Assembly (NCBI GenBank): GCA_030041515.1
Contig: JASHNS010000034.1
Coordinates: 33,537-97,536 of the forward strand
Direction of reading: 5' to 3'
Origin: Acidobacteriaceae bacterium
GTDB lineage: Bacteria > Acidobacteriota > Terriglobia > Terriglobales > Acidobacteriaceae
Length of the DNA: 64,000 bases
Made by a program: the position numbers and the translations under genes. Under the pieces are notes generated by a model. It worked only from the letters and a program-made list of their open reading frames with translations, was not told where the DNA came from and ran no database searches. Every line of letters starts with the position of its first letter. Position 1 is the stretch's first letter. Below are positions 17,600 to 25,905 of the stretch, one piece after another.

Positions 17600-20500
17600 T
17601 CACTGCTGCGCCAGCTCGTTCATCTCCTTGTTCGACAGCATCCGCACCTCAGAGCCGAAGCGGCGATAGTTGCGGAATTCAAACCGATTCAGCACCGGCC
17701 GCTTCTCCGTCTCCTGCAGGCTGACGGCCCCACGCACGGGCAGCAGGAAGTCGTGATTTCCCAAGGCAATCCAGGCGTAGTCCACGGACATGCTGCAGGC
17801 GCGGATCAGCAGTCTTGAAGGAATATCGTCTACTTCGACGCTGATCCGCCGCACGCTGCGAGTAGCCGGATCGAGATACACCAGGCCGTGGAAGCCCACC
17901 GGCTGAGTATGGCCGTTGCGATCCGTGAGGTCGAAGGTTGAGTTGGCGCGCTCCACCTGGAAGGCGAACACCTGCACAGGCCGGCCTTCAATAAGGGCGG
18001 ATCGTTTCCAGGCAAAAGCAGCTTTCGCTGACGGGTCGAAGATGACGTGGAACATCGCCCCGAATTCGCCCGTGGAATGAAAAAACTTGAGCTGATCCGG
18101 CTCGCTGCCGGGGACCGCCCTGTCGCCCTGAAGGGTGGTGCGTGTTTCCGCATGGTCCACATACTTCATCAGCTCTACCAGGGTTCCCTTTGGCTTCCAG
18201 TCGCCTTCACCGGTCGCATCCACAAAGTGGTTCGTCACCTCGAGGCAGTAGAAGTTCTCGAGCGTGTCGGACCAGCCCAGCGCCCTCTGTCGAGCGGCTT
18301 CGATCGCAGTCCGGATCGCATCGTCTGTGGGAGCCGGCAGCGGATTCGAGGGGCTGTCGATCACGAACGGGCTGTTGGCCGTCGCCGCCTCGGCCACGTC
18401 ACGCGCATGGATGGCCGGTCCGGAGTCCGCCACGGTCGGCGCAGGGATCGGGGCGCTCGACGCCGCAATCGAACCTTCCACGCGGAAAGAAACCTGGCTG
18501 GAAGCGGTGGCGCCGTCCTGGCTCAGAACCGCTTTCACCTGGTAGGCGCCGGGAGGAAACGCGTGACCTCGAATCGTCGCCAGGCACGGAACCGCCGCGC
18601 CTGTGCCTGAGACTTTCGCCAGATCCATCGGCATTTCGCTGAGAAGTTGGCCATTGCGGAAGACCTGCATATGCAGCGTGGGCTGATTTGCGCTCCCGGC
18701 CGCCGGATGCACGAGAAGAAAGAGCGACACAGACCGTGTCTGTTCGGGGAGAAGGGGGTCGAGATTGGGCACAATCTGGCCGTCGCGGTAGTGCATCGGC
18801 TCAAAGAAGGTCTGGTTGTCTTCCTCGGCGGGCTCGATGCTCTCAACCAGCGCGATGTCGCTCAGCGATGGCCCCCGTCGCGGAGCATCGATCGTAAACG
18901 TCATCCGTTGCGCGCCGGCCTTGTTGCCGATGCGGTCCTGCACGACGGCTTCCACCGTATAAACACCCGGCCCCGCAGAGAACTGGCGCTGCAGCGTCAA
19001 CATCTGATTGGAATCCATCGCAAACATCTCCGGCGCTTCGTGCAGGGGGAACTCCTGGCCGAAATGCTGCAGCACCTGGCCCTGACTGTCCTTGATCACT
19101 GCGACAATGGCGGCATTCGCCGACGAGATGTGTGTGTTCGCGTCTTCGCGGACCTCAAGCTGCGAAACCGGAACCTGCACGACGAGTTCCGCGGCATTGC
19201 CGTCCGGCAGCGCACCCAGATGCAGCACCCCGGCGTGGAAATCGATATCCGTGGGCAGCGTGGGCCGGGTCAGCAGGTTCAGCAGCGGCATCTCGAACGG
19301 GCGGATTGCCGATGCCCCTGCGGATGGCACCGCGAAGTACCCTGTTGGCCCCCGAATCACCAGATGCTTGCGCGACGACCAGATATCGATCGGGCGAAAC
19401 TGCCCGTCATAGGTCTGGATCGGAGGCACCCAGGACGCCTGGTACCACGAGCTGAGGTCTTCGTGCAGCTCCCGCAACTGACGTTTGGCATTGGAGCCGC
19501 CCACGTAGATTCCCCCGGTGCCGTCAGCCAGCGCGACGAGGGCGCTCTGTCCGTTGCCCACGCTCCCAAACTCGAAGCCGGCGATGTCATACGAATGGAC
19601 GGAATTGAGAATTGAGCCGGGGGTGAAGGCGCCCGCGCCAGCCGCGGAGCCGGCGGCACTGACACCGCCCCCGGGTGTAACTTCGCCCAGAATCGAGCTC
19701 GCCTGGGAGGCCTCCAGAGCCGCATTGTCGTGCGGATCGTAGAAGCCGGTATTCACCACTCCAATGGTGACGCCCGCGCGGTTCGCCAGCCCCACGATCG
19801 TATGCAGGATACCGCGAGCGTCGGAATCGAACGCCCCTCCCGCCGAAAAGTAAAAGATGAACTTCCGCCCGCTCAGTGCCCGATCGCTGACCACCAGCGC
19901 CTGCAGCGCCGCCAGCGAAGGGTAGCTGCGGCGCTCCTCGAGGATTCGCTGCGACTGCTCCAGAGCATCCAGCATGACCTTCCCCTCTGTGCGATCCGCG
20001 GCCGTAAAACTCAGATCGTCGCTGTGCAGAGAGGCAATCAGGGTTTTCTCCGCCGGCGTCATCTCCCCCGACGCCGGGGCCGGCGTCGCTGGCGTCGCCT
20101 GCGCGACCGCCGCGTCCACCAGCCGCCGATCCGGGGTCCACGATTGCAACAGACGTAGACGCCCGCTCTCCTGCAGCACAGCGAACGTGTATCCGTTCCC
20201 AGGGATCGCTGCCAGGATCTTCTCCGCCATCTTGCGCGCCGCCCCGGCCGCCCTCGCATCCAGCGCATCGAAGACCAGCGCGACGAGATGCTGCGATCCT
20301 GAATTTGCATTCACCAGACGCAGCGATGTCAGCTGCACCGGCGTCCCGTCATCCCTGACTGTGAGCTGCGAAGGCTCAAGGTTCAGCACGGGCTGATGAT
20401 GTTTCGTGCGTACCGCCAGATCCAGCGAAACTTCGGTGCTGGTGATGCTGATGGGGGGCTGGGCCGAGGATTTTGCCGTTCCTGATGCAGCCGCGGCCGG

Positions 20501-20614
20501 TGGCTTCGCCGTCGCCTGCGCCGGCGATCGCGGCGGAAACGACAGGAGGATCAGGAATGCAACAGGAATGGCTCGGCTGGCATTGAGAAGAGATCGGCTT
20601 GGTAATCCAGCCAT
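17600..20614 (-). CDS. secreted VWFA-related acidobacterial domain protein
   Basis: A 1004-residue exported protein of the lineage-specific 'VWFA-related Acidobacterial domain' family. A signal peptide occupies about residues 1-33. The family domain follows (about 50-420) with the characteristic opening QLTVRDDGTPVQLTSLRLV and LVALVFDALDARAAG, where a metal-ion-dependent adhesion site would sit, although the DxSxS pattern is not intact. A low-complexity Gly/Ala stretch near 300 is followed by several beta-rich domains and a C-terminal domain of about 250 residues. The start has GGGGAG seven bases upstream. The function of these proteins is unknown; adhesion or envelope assembly is a guess. 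Confidence 0.8.
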   Translation of the reverse strand: MAGLPSRSLLNASRAIPVAFLILLSFPPRSPAQATAKPPAAAASGTAKSSAQPPISITSTEVSLDLAVRTKHHQPVLNLEPSQLTVRDDGTPVQLTSLRLVNANSGSQHLVALVFDALDARAAGAARKMAEKILAAIPGNGYTFAVLQESGRLRLLQSWTPDRRLVDAAVAQATPATPAPASGEMTPAEKTLIASLHSDDLSFTAADRTEGKVMLDALEQSQRILEERRSYPSLAALQALVVSDRALSGRKFIFYFSAGGAFDSDARGILHTIVGLANRAGVTIGVVNTGFYDPHDNAALEASQASSILGEVTPGGGVSAAGSAAGAGAFTPGSILNSVHSYDIAGFEFGSVGNGQSALVALADGTGGIYVGGSNAKRQLRELHEDLSSWYQASWVPPIQTYDGQFRPIDIWSSRKHLVIRGPTGYFAVPSAGASAIRPFEMPLLNLLTRPTLPTDIDFHAGVLHLGALPDGNAAELVVQVPVSQLEVREDANTHISSANAAIVAVIKDSQGQVLQHFGQEFPLHEAPEMFAMDSNQMLTLQRQFSAGPGVYTVEAVVQDRIGNKAGAQRMTFTIDAPRRGPSLSDIALVESIEPAEEDNQTFFEPMHYRDGQIVPNLDPLLPEQTRSVSLFLLVHPAAGSANQPTLHMQVFRNGQLLSEMPMDLAKVSGTGAAVPCLATIRGHAFPPGAYQVKAVLSQDGATASSQVSFRVEGSIAASSAPIPAPTVADSGPAIHARDVAEAATANSPFVIDSPSNPLPAPTDDAIRTAIEAARQRALGWSDTLENFYCLEVTNHFVDATGEGDWKPKGTLVELMKYVDHAETRTTLQGDRAVPGSEPDQLKFFHSTGEFGAMFHVIFDPSAKAAFAWKRSALIEGRPVQVFAFQVERANSTFDLTDRNGHTQPVGFHGLVYLDPATRSVRRISVEVDDIPSRLLIRACSMSVDYAWIALGNHDFLLPVRGAVSLQETEKRPVLNRFEFRNYRRFGSEVRMLSNKEMNELAQQ

Positions 20615-20814
20615 CTGCTGACTCCCCGCTGAGAGCGATGGACTCGAAAGGTGTGGCCCGTGTTTGCTTCCCTGGAGCGGCCCCGACCGTCGCGATGATC
20701 ACGATAATCTACAAGGATCAAACTGGCAATTCATAAAACGGTTTACTCGTGGCCCGCGCTGGATGCCAACCAGACTCATATTCCCTCCAGCTCATCCCCA
20801 AGCCATCCTCCGCC

Positions 20815-21414
20815 CTATGCCCCGACGATGTCGCCGGCCTTCGCCAGCCGCGCTCCCTGTCCCATCAGTTCGTCCAGGCATTTCCGCGCCTCCGCGGGAT
20901 TCAGCGCCGCCATGGCATCTTCCACCAGCGTCACCCGGCAACCGCGCTCCACCAGGTTCCGCGCCGCCCGAACCACACAAATCTCTGTCACCACGCCGTA
21001 CAGCACCACATCCGGCCGGCCCAGTTGCTCCACCAGCCGTCCGGTATTGGGATTCGTGAAAACATCCAGCTGCTGCTTCTCGAGAACAACCTGCTGCCAG
21101 TTGCTCAGGTCCGCGGGGATCTCCACACGGCGATTCGGCAAAATCAATTGTCGCGGCAGCGTCGTCTCCGCAATCTTCTCCTGCCCCGCGGTCCCCACCA
21201 GACAATGAGGCGGCCATTGCTGGAACTCCGGATCGTTCCCATGGTGCGCATCAGCCGACGCCACCACCAGCACCCGGTTCTCCGCCGCCCACTGCGTCAG
21301 CCGCCGCAGCGTGGGCACAATGGCTTCCGCACCCGGCACGTACAGCTTCCCGCCCGGGCTGAGAAAGTCCACCTGCGTATCCACGTCCCAGAAGATCGGC
21401 AATCGGTGCGCCAT
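20815..21414 (-). CDS. pncA: nicotinamidase/isochorismatase-family hydrolase
   Basis: A 199-residue cysteine hydrolase likely converting nicotinamide to nicotinate. The catalytic triad is visible: Asp in FWDVDTQVDFL (near residue 9), Lys in LEKQQLDVF, and Cys in GVVTEICVVRAA. The metal-binding DAHHGNDPEF is also present, which distinguishes nicotinamidases from isochorismatases. The gene is divergent from pncB with only 46 bases between start codons, so enzyme and next pathway step share a control region; this context strongly supports PncA. The ATG at 21414 was chosen because it begins at the conserved core. Confidence 0.86.
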   Translation of the reverse strand: MAHRLPIFWDVDTQVDFLSPGGKLYVPGAEAIVPTLRRLTQWAAENRVLVVASADAHHGNDPEFQQWPPHCLVGTAGQEKIAETTLPRQLILPNRRVEIPADLSNWQQVVLEKQQLDVFTNPNTGRLVEQLGRPDVVLYGVVTEICVVRAARNLVERGCRVTLVEDAMAALNPAEARKCLDELMGQGARLAKAGDIVGA

Positions 21415-21460
21415 GTCTGCTCCGACGCGGAACCCGTGCCCGCGGTAAAGTATTTCTACT

Positions 21461-22846
21461 GTGATTATTAATCTGTCGCGGAGGGCGCACAATCACAACT
21501 GGGAGCTCGATCCCATCGTCCGCTCGCTGCTGGACACGGATTTCTACAAGCTCCTGATGCTTCAGTTCATCTGGAAGCATTTCTCCTCCACGCCGGCTTC
21601 GTTCTCCCTGCTCAACCGCGACTCCGGTCTGCGCCTGGCGGACGCCATCAGCGTCGGGGAGCTTCACGCGCAGCTGGAACACCTCAGAAGCCTGCGCTTT
21701 CACAAATCGGAAATCATCTGGCTGGCCGGCAATACCTTCTACGGCCGCCGCGGCATCTTCGAGCCCGCCTTCCTCGACTGGCTCGAGCACGGCTTTTGCC
21801 TCTCCGAGTACCACCTCTCCGTCCACGACGGCCAGTTCTCGCTCTCCTTCCACGGTCCGTGGACCCAGACGACCTTGTGGGAGATATACTCCCTCTCGAT
21901 TCTCAGCGAGCTGAAAACGCGCACCGCCCTCAAGCGCCTCACCGAGCTGGAACTGGACATCCTGTACGCGCGCGCTAAAGCCAAACTGTGGGAAAAGATG
22001 GAGCGTCTGCGCGGCGTGCCCAACCTGCGCATCAGCGATTTCGGCACGCGGCGCCGGCACAGCTTCCTCTGGCAGGAGTATGTGATTCTGGCCATGAGCG
22101 ATGTTCTCGGCCCCGGCTTCATCGGCACGTCCAACACGTATCTCGCCTACAAGCACGATCTCGAAGCCATTGGCACCAACGCCCATGAGCTGCCCATGGG
22201 GCTGGCGGCTATGGCCTCGAGCGATGAGGAACTCAAGGCATCGCAATACCGGCTGCTGGATCTGTGGCAGCAAACGTATCATGGCGAGCTGCTCATTCTT
22301 CTGCCTGACACCTTCGGCACAACACAGTTTCTCCGCCATGCTCCAGACTGGGTTGCGGACTGGACCGGTCAGCGCGCCGACAGCAAACCCCCGGAGGCCG
22401 CCGGCGAAGAATACATCGCCTGGCTCGAATCCCGTGGACGCGACCCGCGCAACAAGCTCTTCATCGCCTCTGATTCTCTCGACTCCGAGGAGATTCTTCG
22501 CCTCCACGCCAAATTCGCGGGCAATATCCAGCCAGGTTCGGCACCGGGTGATTTCCGGCGCGCAGCCGACTTCACCGACACCCGCAAATGGATCCCCGAG
22601 CGACGCATTCGCTTTTCCGCCGGTTGGGGTACTCTGCTCACCAATGATTTCCGCGACTGCAACCCGCGCGGGGATGTCAGCTTCGACCCTCCGCATCTGG
22701 TCTGCAAGCTGCAGGACGCGGGGGGGCGGCCTGCCGTGAAGCTCTCCGATAATCCGGAAAAGGCTTTGGGCCTGTCCACGGAGATTGAGCGCTATAGACG
22801 CATCTTCGGCGCAGAGGGCATCGAATCGCGCCCGCTGCCAACCTGA
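21461..22846 (+). CDS. pncB: nicotinate phosphoribosyltransferase
   Basis: A 461-residue enzyme of the Preiss-Handler pathway that joins nicotinate to PRPP, giving nicotinate mononucleotide for NAD. The family motifs are LLDTDFYKLLMLQ, RISDFGTRRRHSF, and GTNAHELPMG with the conserved histidine that is autophosphorylated in the ATP-coupled reaction. The predicted start is GTG at 21461; the longer reading is needed to retain the conserved N-terminus. Divergent from nicotinamidase, which supplies its substrate. panB follows 125 bases downstream. Confidence 0.92.
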   Translation: MIINLSRRAHNHNWELDPIVRSLLDTDFYKLLMLQFIWKHFSSTPASFSLLNRDSGLRLADAISVGELHAQLEHLRSLRFHKSEIIWLAGNTFYGRRGIFEPAFLDWLEHGFCLSEYHLSVHDGQFSLSFHGPWTQTTLWEIYSLSILSELKTRTALKRLTELELDILYARAKAKLWEKMERLRGVPNLRISDFGTRRRHSFLWQEYVILAMSDVLGPGFIGTSNTYLAYKHDLEAIGTNAHELPMGLAAMASSDEELKASQYRLLDLWQQTYHGELLILLPDTFGTTQFLRHAPDWVADWTGQRADSKPPEAAGEEYIAWLESRGRDPRNKLFIASDSLDSEEILRLHAKFAGNIQPGSAPGDFRRAADFTDTRKWIPERRIRFSAGWGTLLTNDFRDCNPRGDVSFDPPHLVCKLQDAGGRPAVKLSDNPEKALGLSTEIERYRRIFGAEGIESRPLPT

Positions 22847-22878
22847 GCGATCTGCCGCGCCCTCGTAGTCCTTCAACG

Positions 22879-22907
22879 GCCGCCTGGACGCCTCGCCCCA
22901 GGGCGGC
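22879..22907 (+). other. strong hairpin in the pncB-panB spacer
   Basis: A nine-pair stem (GCCGCC then TGG against CCA then GGCGGC, with one bulged G) around a ten-base loop, about 65 bases before the panB ATG. A second hairpin, CCTCG/CGAGG, lies closer to the start at about 22938-22954. There is no T-run after either, so neither looks like an intrinsic terminator. It could be part of a structured panB leader; see the finding. Confidence 0.45.
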
Positions 22908-22971
22908 GTACCCTTGAAACTGGTTCGGGTGGCATCCTCGGCTTCCGCGAGGAGCCGCACTGGAGAAAATC

Positions 22972-23853
22972 ATGAGCGTTCCGCACTTCCGCTCCTCGGA
23001 TGCCTCCGCATCCTCGCCCATCACCTTCCAGATATTGCAGCAAAAGAAGCAGGCGGGTCATCCCATCGTGGCCCTCACCGCCTACGACTACGCCACCGCG
23101 CGCCTGGTCGACGAAGCCGGAGTGGACCTGATCCTCGTCGGCGACTCGCTCGCGCAGGTCGTGCTCGGCTATGACAGCACGCTGCCTGTCACGGTCGATG
23201 AGATGCTGCACCACACGCGCGCCGTCCGCCGCGCCGTCCGCCGCGCGCTGGTCGCTGCGGACATGCCCTGGGGCTCCTATCACCTCACCGTCGAAGATGC
23301 CCTGGCGAATGCTGTCCGTTTTATCAAGGAAGCGGGTGCGCAGGCGGTGAAGATCGAGGGCGGTGTCGCGCGCGCAGAACTGGTCGAGCGCCTCACGGCA
23401 GCCGAGATCCCGGTGATTGGGCATCTTGGCCTCACGCCGCAATCCATCCACAGGATGGGCGGCTATAAGGTGCAGGGCAAAACTCCCGCCGCCATTGGAG
23501 CCTTGCTCCATGACGCGCACACGCTGGAGGCCGCCGGCGCTGCGGCCCTTGTCCTCGAAGGCATGCCGCGCGAAACCGCTGCCCGCATTACCGCGGAGGT
23601 CGGCATTCCAACCATTGGCATCGGGGCGGGCCCGGACTGCGATGGCCAAATCCTCGTCTTCCACGATCTCGTGAACCTCAGCTTTTCGCCGCCCGCTAAA
23701 TTCGTGCGCCGTTACGGTGATGCCGCCGCGCTCTTTCGTTCCGCGGTCGAAACCTATCGTCGCGATGTGGAGGCGCGCGCCTTCCCTGCCGACGCGGAAA
23801 GCTATCATCTGTCTAGTGAAGTCGCTGCTTCTCTCGCGGACCCCGAAAACTAA
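22972..23853 (+). CDS. panB: 3-methyl-2-oxobutanoate hydroxymethyltransferase
   Basis: A 293-residue TIM-barrel enzyme for the first committed step of pantothenate synthesis, making ketopantoate from alpha-ketoisovalerate and methylene-tetrahydrofolate. Motifs include VALTAYDYATARLVDEAG, LILVGDSLAQVVLGYDSTLPVT (Mg2+ ligands), GAQAVKIEGG and HLGLTPQSIHRMGGYKVQG. GGAG lies seven bases before the ATG. It overlaps panC by one base (TAATG), so the two are translationally coupled. panD and panE are not in the window. Confidence 0.95.
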   Translation: MSVPHFRSSDASASSPITFQILQQKKQAGHPIVALTAYDYATARLVDEAGVDLILVGDSLAQVVLGYDSTLPVTVDEMLHHTRAVRRAVRRALVAADMPWGSYHLTVEDALANAVRFIKEAGAQAVKIEGGVARAELVERLTAAEIPVIGHLGLTPQSIHRMGGYKVQGKTPAAIGALLHDAHTLEAAGAAALVLEGMPRETAARITAEVGIPTIGIGAGPDCDGQILVFHDLVNLSFSPPAKFVRRYGDAAALFRSAVETYRRDVEARAFPADAESYHLSSEVAASLADPEN

Positions 23854-24725
23854 TGCGCATTGTCCGCACCATCTCTGAAACACGCGCCGCACTTGCCGAC
23901 CTTCGCGCCGAACAGCGCTGCGTGGGGCTCGTTGCCACGATGGGCGCGCTGCATGCGGGCCATATTTCCCTCGTCCGCGCCGCGCGCGCTGCCTGCGACG
24001 CCGTCGTGGCCACCATCTTCGTCAACCCCACCCAATTCGGCCCCAACGAAGACTTCTCGAAATACCCGCGCACCTTTGAGGCCGACTGCGCTCTCCTCGA
24101 AGCCGAAAGCGTCGACCTCCTCTTCGCACCGGAACCAGCCGAAATGTATCCCGAGGGCTCCAGCACCATGGTCGAAGTAGAAGGGATCTCTGATCGCCTC
24201 GACGGCCAGTCCCGCCCCGGACATTTCCGCGGCGTCGCTACCGTCGTCGCCAAGCTCTTCAACATCGTCGGCCCGGACAAGGCCTTCTTCGGCCAGAAGG
24301 ATGCCGCTCAGGTCGCGATCCTGCGTCGCATGGTCCGCGATCTCAACTTTCCCCTTGAGATCGTCGTCTGCCCCATCGTGCGCGATCCTGGCGGCCTCGC
24401 GCTCAGCTCGCGCAATCGCTATCTGTCGCCGGAAAACCGGCAGGCTGCGCTGGCTCTGCACCGTGCTCTCCAGCGGATCGAGGCACGCGTCGCGGCGGGC
24501 GCCTCCGATGCGGCTACGCTTGTCGATGCAGGTCGCGCGGTCCTGGCCGAAGTGCCGGCGGTTCGTCTCGACTATCTCCGCATCATCGATCCTGACACGC
24601 TTGAAGATCTGCCCGACATTCGGCTGGGCGCTCTCATTGCTCTCGCGGCATGGGTTGGGTCCGCACGGCTCATTGATAATCTGGTGATTCCGCCCGCGCA
24701 GCAAGCAACCACAACTTCGGCGTGA
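23853..24725 (+). CDS. panC: pantothenate synthetase
   Basis: A 290-residue ligase that condenses pantoate with beta-alanine using ATP. The nucleotide-binding HIGH-type motif appears in MGALHAGHISLVRAAR, the KMSKS-like site in LALSSRNRYL, and FVNPTQFGPNEDF, GHFRGVATVVAKLF and FGQKDAAQ are classic family blocks. Length is normal. The ATG shares one base with the panB stop. It converges with rsmE; a short GCGGC/GCCGC hairpin in the gap has no T-tract. Confidence 0.95.
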   Translation: MRIVRTISETRAALADLRAEQRCVGLVATMGALHAGHISLVRAARAACDAVVATIFVNPTQFGPNEDFSKYPRTFEADCALLEAESVDLLFAPEPAEMYPEGSSTMVEVEGISDRLDGQSRPGHFRGVATVVAKLFNIVGPDKAFFGQKDAAQVAILRRMVRDLNFPLEIVVCPIVRDPGGLALSSRNRYLSPENRQAALALHRALQRIEARVAAGASDAATLVDAGRAVLAEVPAVRLDYLRIIDPDTLEDLPDIRLGALIALAAWVGSARLIDNLVIPPAQQATTTSA

Positions 24726-24777
24726 AACGCTGAGCAATATCCTGAGCGGCTCATCCCGACTGCGCGGCGGGGCCGCA

Positions 24778-25509
24778 TTACTCCAGTAACGACGCCGCGA
24801 CCGACATCGCAGCGGTCACAGCTGTCTCAGCGCGCAGGATGCGCGGACCAAGGCTCACCGCTTTCCAGTTTTCCGCATCCAGCATGGCCTCTTCTTCGGC
24901 GGCCCAGCCGCCTTCGGGGCCGGCGGCGATGCGAATTGCTGGCATCTCGTCCCCTGCGGCCGCCAACGCTTCGCTGAGCGCGTGACGCAGGGTAGTCGAG
25001 CGCTCCTGCTCCGCCAGCACCAGTCGCACGGCGCGCTCCTGCTCGAGTATCGCGGCCTTCAGCGGCAGCGGATCATCGATACGCAGAACGTCAGAGCGGC
25101 GCGATTGCTGCGATGCCTCCAGCGCGATGCGGCGCCAGCGCTCCACGCGCCCCGCCGCAGCCTGAGCCAGATGCTTCTCGCTCCGTCGCGCGATTACGGG
25201 AACAACACCCTCGGCGCCCAGCTCAGCGGCCTTCTCGATCGCCCACTCCATACGATCGAACTTGAAGATGGAGATCAGCAGCGTAACGGGCAATGCCGGA
25301 TCGGCCTGAATTTCCGCGATCAGATTGAAACGAACCACGTCATCCGCGATGCCGGCGATCACGCTGTGAAAAACGCGTCCGCCGGCGACCAGATCGAATT
25401 CCATCCCTGGCTGCGCGCGCAGCACTCGGATGAGATGCGCGGCCTGGCCGCCCACCAGCGAAGCCGTTGCTTCGTCCCACGTGTCGGCAATCCAGCGGCG
25501 ACGCGTCAT
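24778..25509 (-). CDS. rsmE: 16S rRNA (uracil-1498-N3)-methyltransferase
   Basis: A 243-residue SPOUT-fold RNA methyltransferase. The N-terminal PUA-like part begins RRRWIADTWDEATASL; the SPOUT knot contains VTLLISIFKFDRMEWAIEKAAELG, the RSERSE-like IARRSEKH, and IAAGPEGGWAAEEE with a late SLGPRILRAETA, all diagnostic of RsmE. The ATG at 25509 is preferred to an upstream in-frame start that would add 24 unconserved residues. A TACCCT hexamer lies six bases before the ATG and no Shine-Dalgarno is present. Confidence 0.92.
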   Translation of the reverse strand: MTRRRWIADTWDEATASLVGGQAAHLIRVLRAQPGMEFDLVAGGRVFHSVIAGIADDVVRFNLIAEIQADPALPVTLLISIFKFDRMEWAIEKAAELGAEGVVPVIARRSEKHLAQAAAGRVERWRRIALEASQQSRRSDVLRIDDPLPLKAAILEQERAVRLVLAEQERSTTLRHALSEALAAAGDEMPAIRIAAGPEGGWAAEEEAMLDAENWKAVSLGPRILRAETAVTAAMSVAASLLE

Positions 25510-25515
25510 GAATAC

Positions 25516-25521
25516 AGGGTA
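25516..25521 (-). promoter_or_regulatory. weak -10-like TACCCT before rsmE
   Basis: A TANNNT hexamer placed six bases upstream of the rsmE ATG, at the same position as the better boxes before rel, hemL and the esterase. On its own it is weak; it is listed because of the shared spacing. Confidence 0.3.
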
Positions 25522-25621
25522 CTGCGGCGGAGCACTTGGCAACCTGAACTGAAAGTGTGCACAGGATGCGGCGTGGAACACGAATTGCGGGAACCCGCAT
25601 GAATAATGGCTACAAAAGCAT

Positions 25622-25648
25622 CGGGGGGATGCTCATCGCATCCCCCCG
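25622..25648 (-). terminator. intrinsic terminator of the tiny Lys/Ala-rich gene
   Basis: A perfect 11-base-pair, mostly G-C stem (CGGGGGGATGC / GCATCCCCCCG) with a five-base loop, followed on the minus strand by ATGCTTTT. It begins 19 bases after the stop codon at 25668. The T-tract is short and interrupted but the stem is strong. Confidence 0.7.
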
Positions 25649-25667
25649 AGGTGTTGCCGTGGATGGC

Positions 25668-25736
25668 TTACTTTTTCTTCCCGGCCTTCTTCGCTGCCTT
25701 CTTCGCCGGTTTCTTTGCTGCCTTCTTCGTTGCCAT
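25668..25736 (-). CDS. 22-residue Lys/Ala-rich histone-tail-like peptide
   Basis: A very short open frame, ATG at 25736 to TAA, encoding 22 residues of which twelve are lysine and seven alanine. It runs as near-repeats of KKAA and KKPA, starts MATKKAAKKP and ends in KKK. This is the composition of eukaryotic histone H1 tails and of bacterial H1-like (HctA/AlgP-type) repeats, so nucleic-acid binding is plausible but inferred. Support for it being real: AGGGAG ten bases upstream, a promoter with TTGACA and a 17-base spacer, a structured 5' leader and a strong terminator, together forming a complete 210-base transcription unit. It is too short for most gene finders. The opposite strand gives a hydrophobic FFAAFF frame, which I regard as the mirror image. 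Confidence 0.68.
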   Translation of the reverse strand: MATKKAAKKPAKKAAKKAGKKK

Positions 25737-25754
25737 AGTTTCTATTCTCCCTTT

Positions 25755-25793
25755 TCGATGCGAACATCGATGTCTGCAACATAAATGTTGCAG
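25755..25793 (-). promoter_or_regulatory. two-hairpin 5' leader of the tiny Lys/Ala-rich gene
   Basis: Between the predicted transcription start (about 25795) and the Shine-Dalgarno lie two perfect inverted repeats. One is CTGCAACA, a TTTA loop and TGTTGCAG (25774-25793). The other is TCGATG, a TTCG loop and CATCGA (25755-25770). They end just before AAAAGGGAGAA. They may stabilise the mRNA, keep the ribosome site open, or act as a regulator-binding site. Confidence 0.55.
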
Positions 25794-25801
25794 TTAACGA
25801 A

Positions 25802-25830
25802 TGTATAGAGTTCCGCACCTGCAGTGTCAA
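25802..25830 (-). promoter_or_regulatory. sigma-70 promoter of the tiny Lys/Ala-rich gene
   Basis: TTGACA (25825-25830), a 17-base spacer and TATACA (25802-25807) on the minus strand, preceded by an A/T-rich stretch resembling an UP element. This is one of the two closest matches to a housekeeping promoter in the window. Confidence 0.72.
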
Positions 25831-25905
25831 GAGAAAAATTCAGATTTTTCCTGGCGGAAGTTGATTCCTGCAAATTTGCGCGATGCATGCTCGCAGGATT
25901 TTTCG

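Noticed and set aside
25606..25797. Hydrophobic plus-strand frame rich in Phe and Ala over the tiny Lys/Ala gene
   Set aside because: It is the complement of Lys/Ala codons (AAG/GCG to CTT/CGC), lacks a ribosome site, and all signals (promoter, leader, terminator) point to the minus strand.
25866..25903. A TCCTGC/GCAGGA inverted repeat followed by TTTTT on the plus strand
   Set aside because: The loop of 21 bases makes it weak as a terminator, and no plus-strand gene ends upstream of it within a sensible distance.
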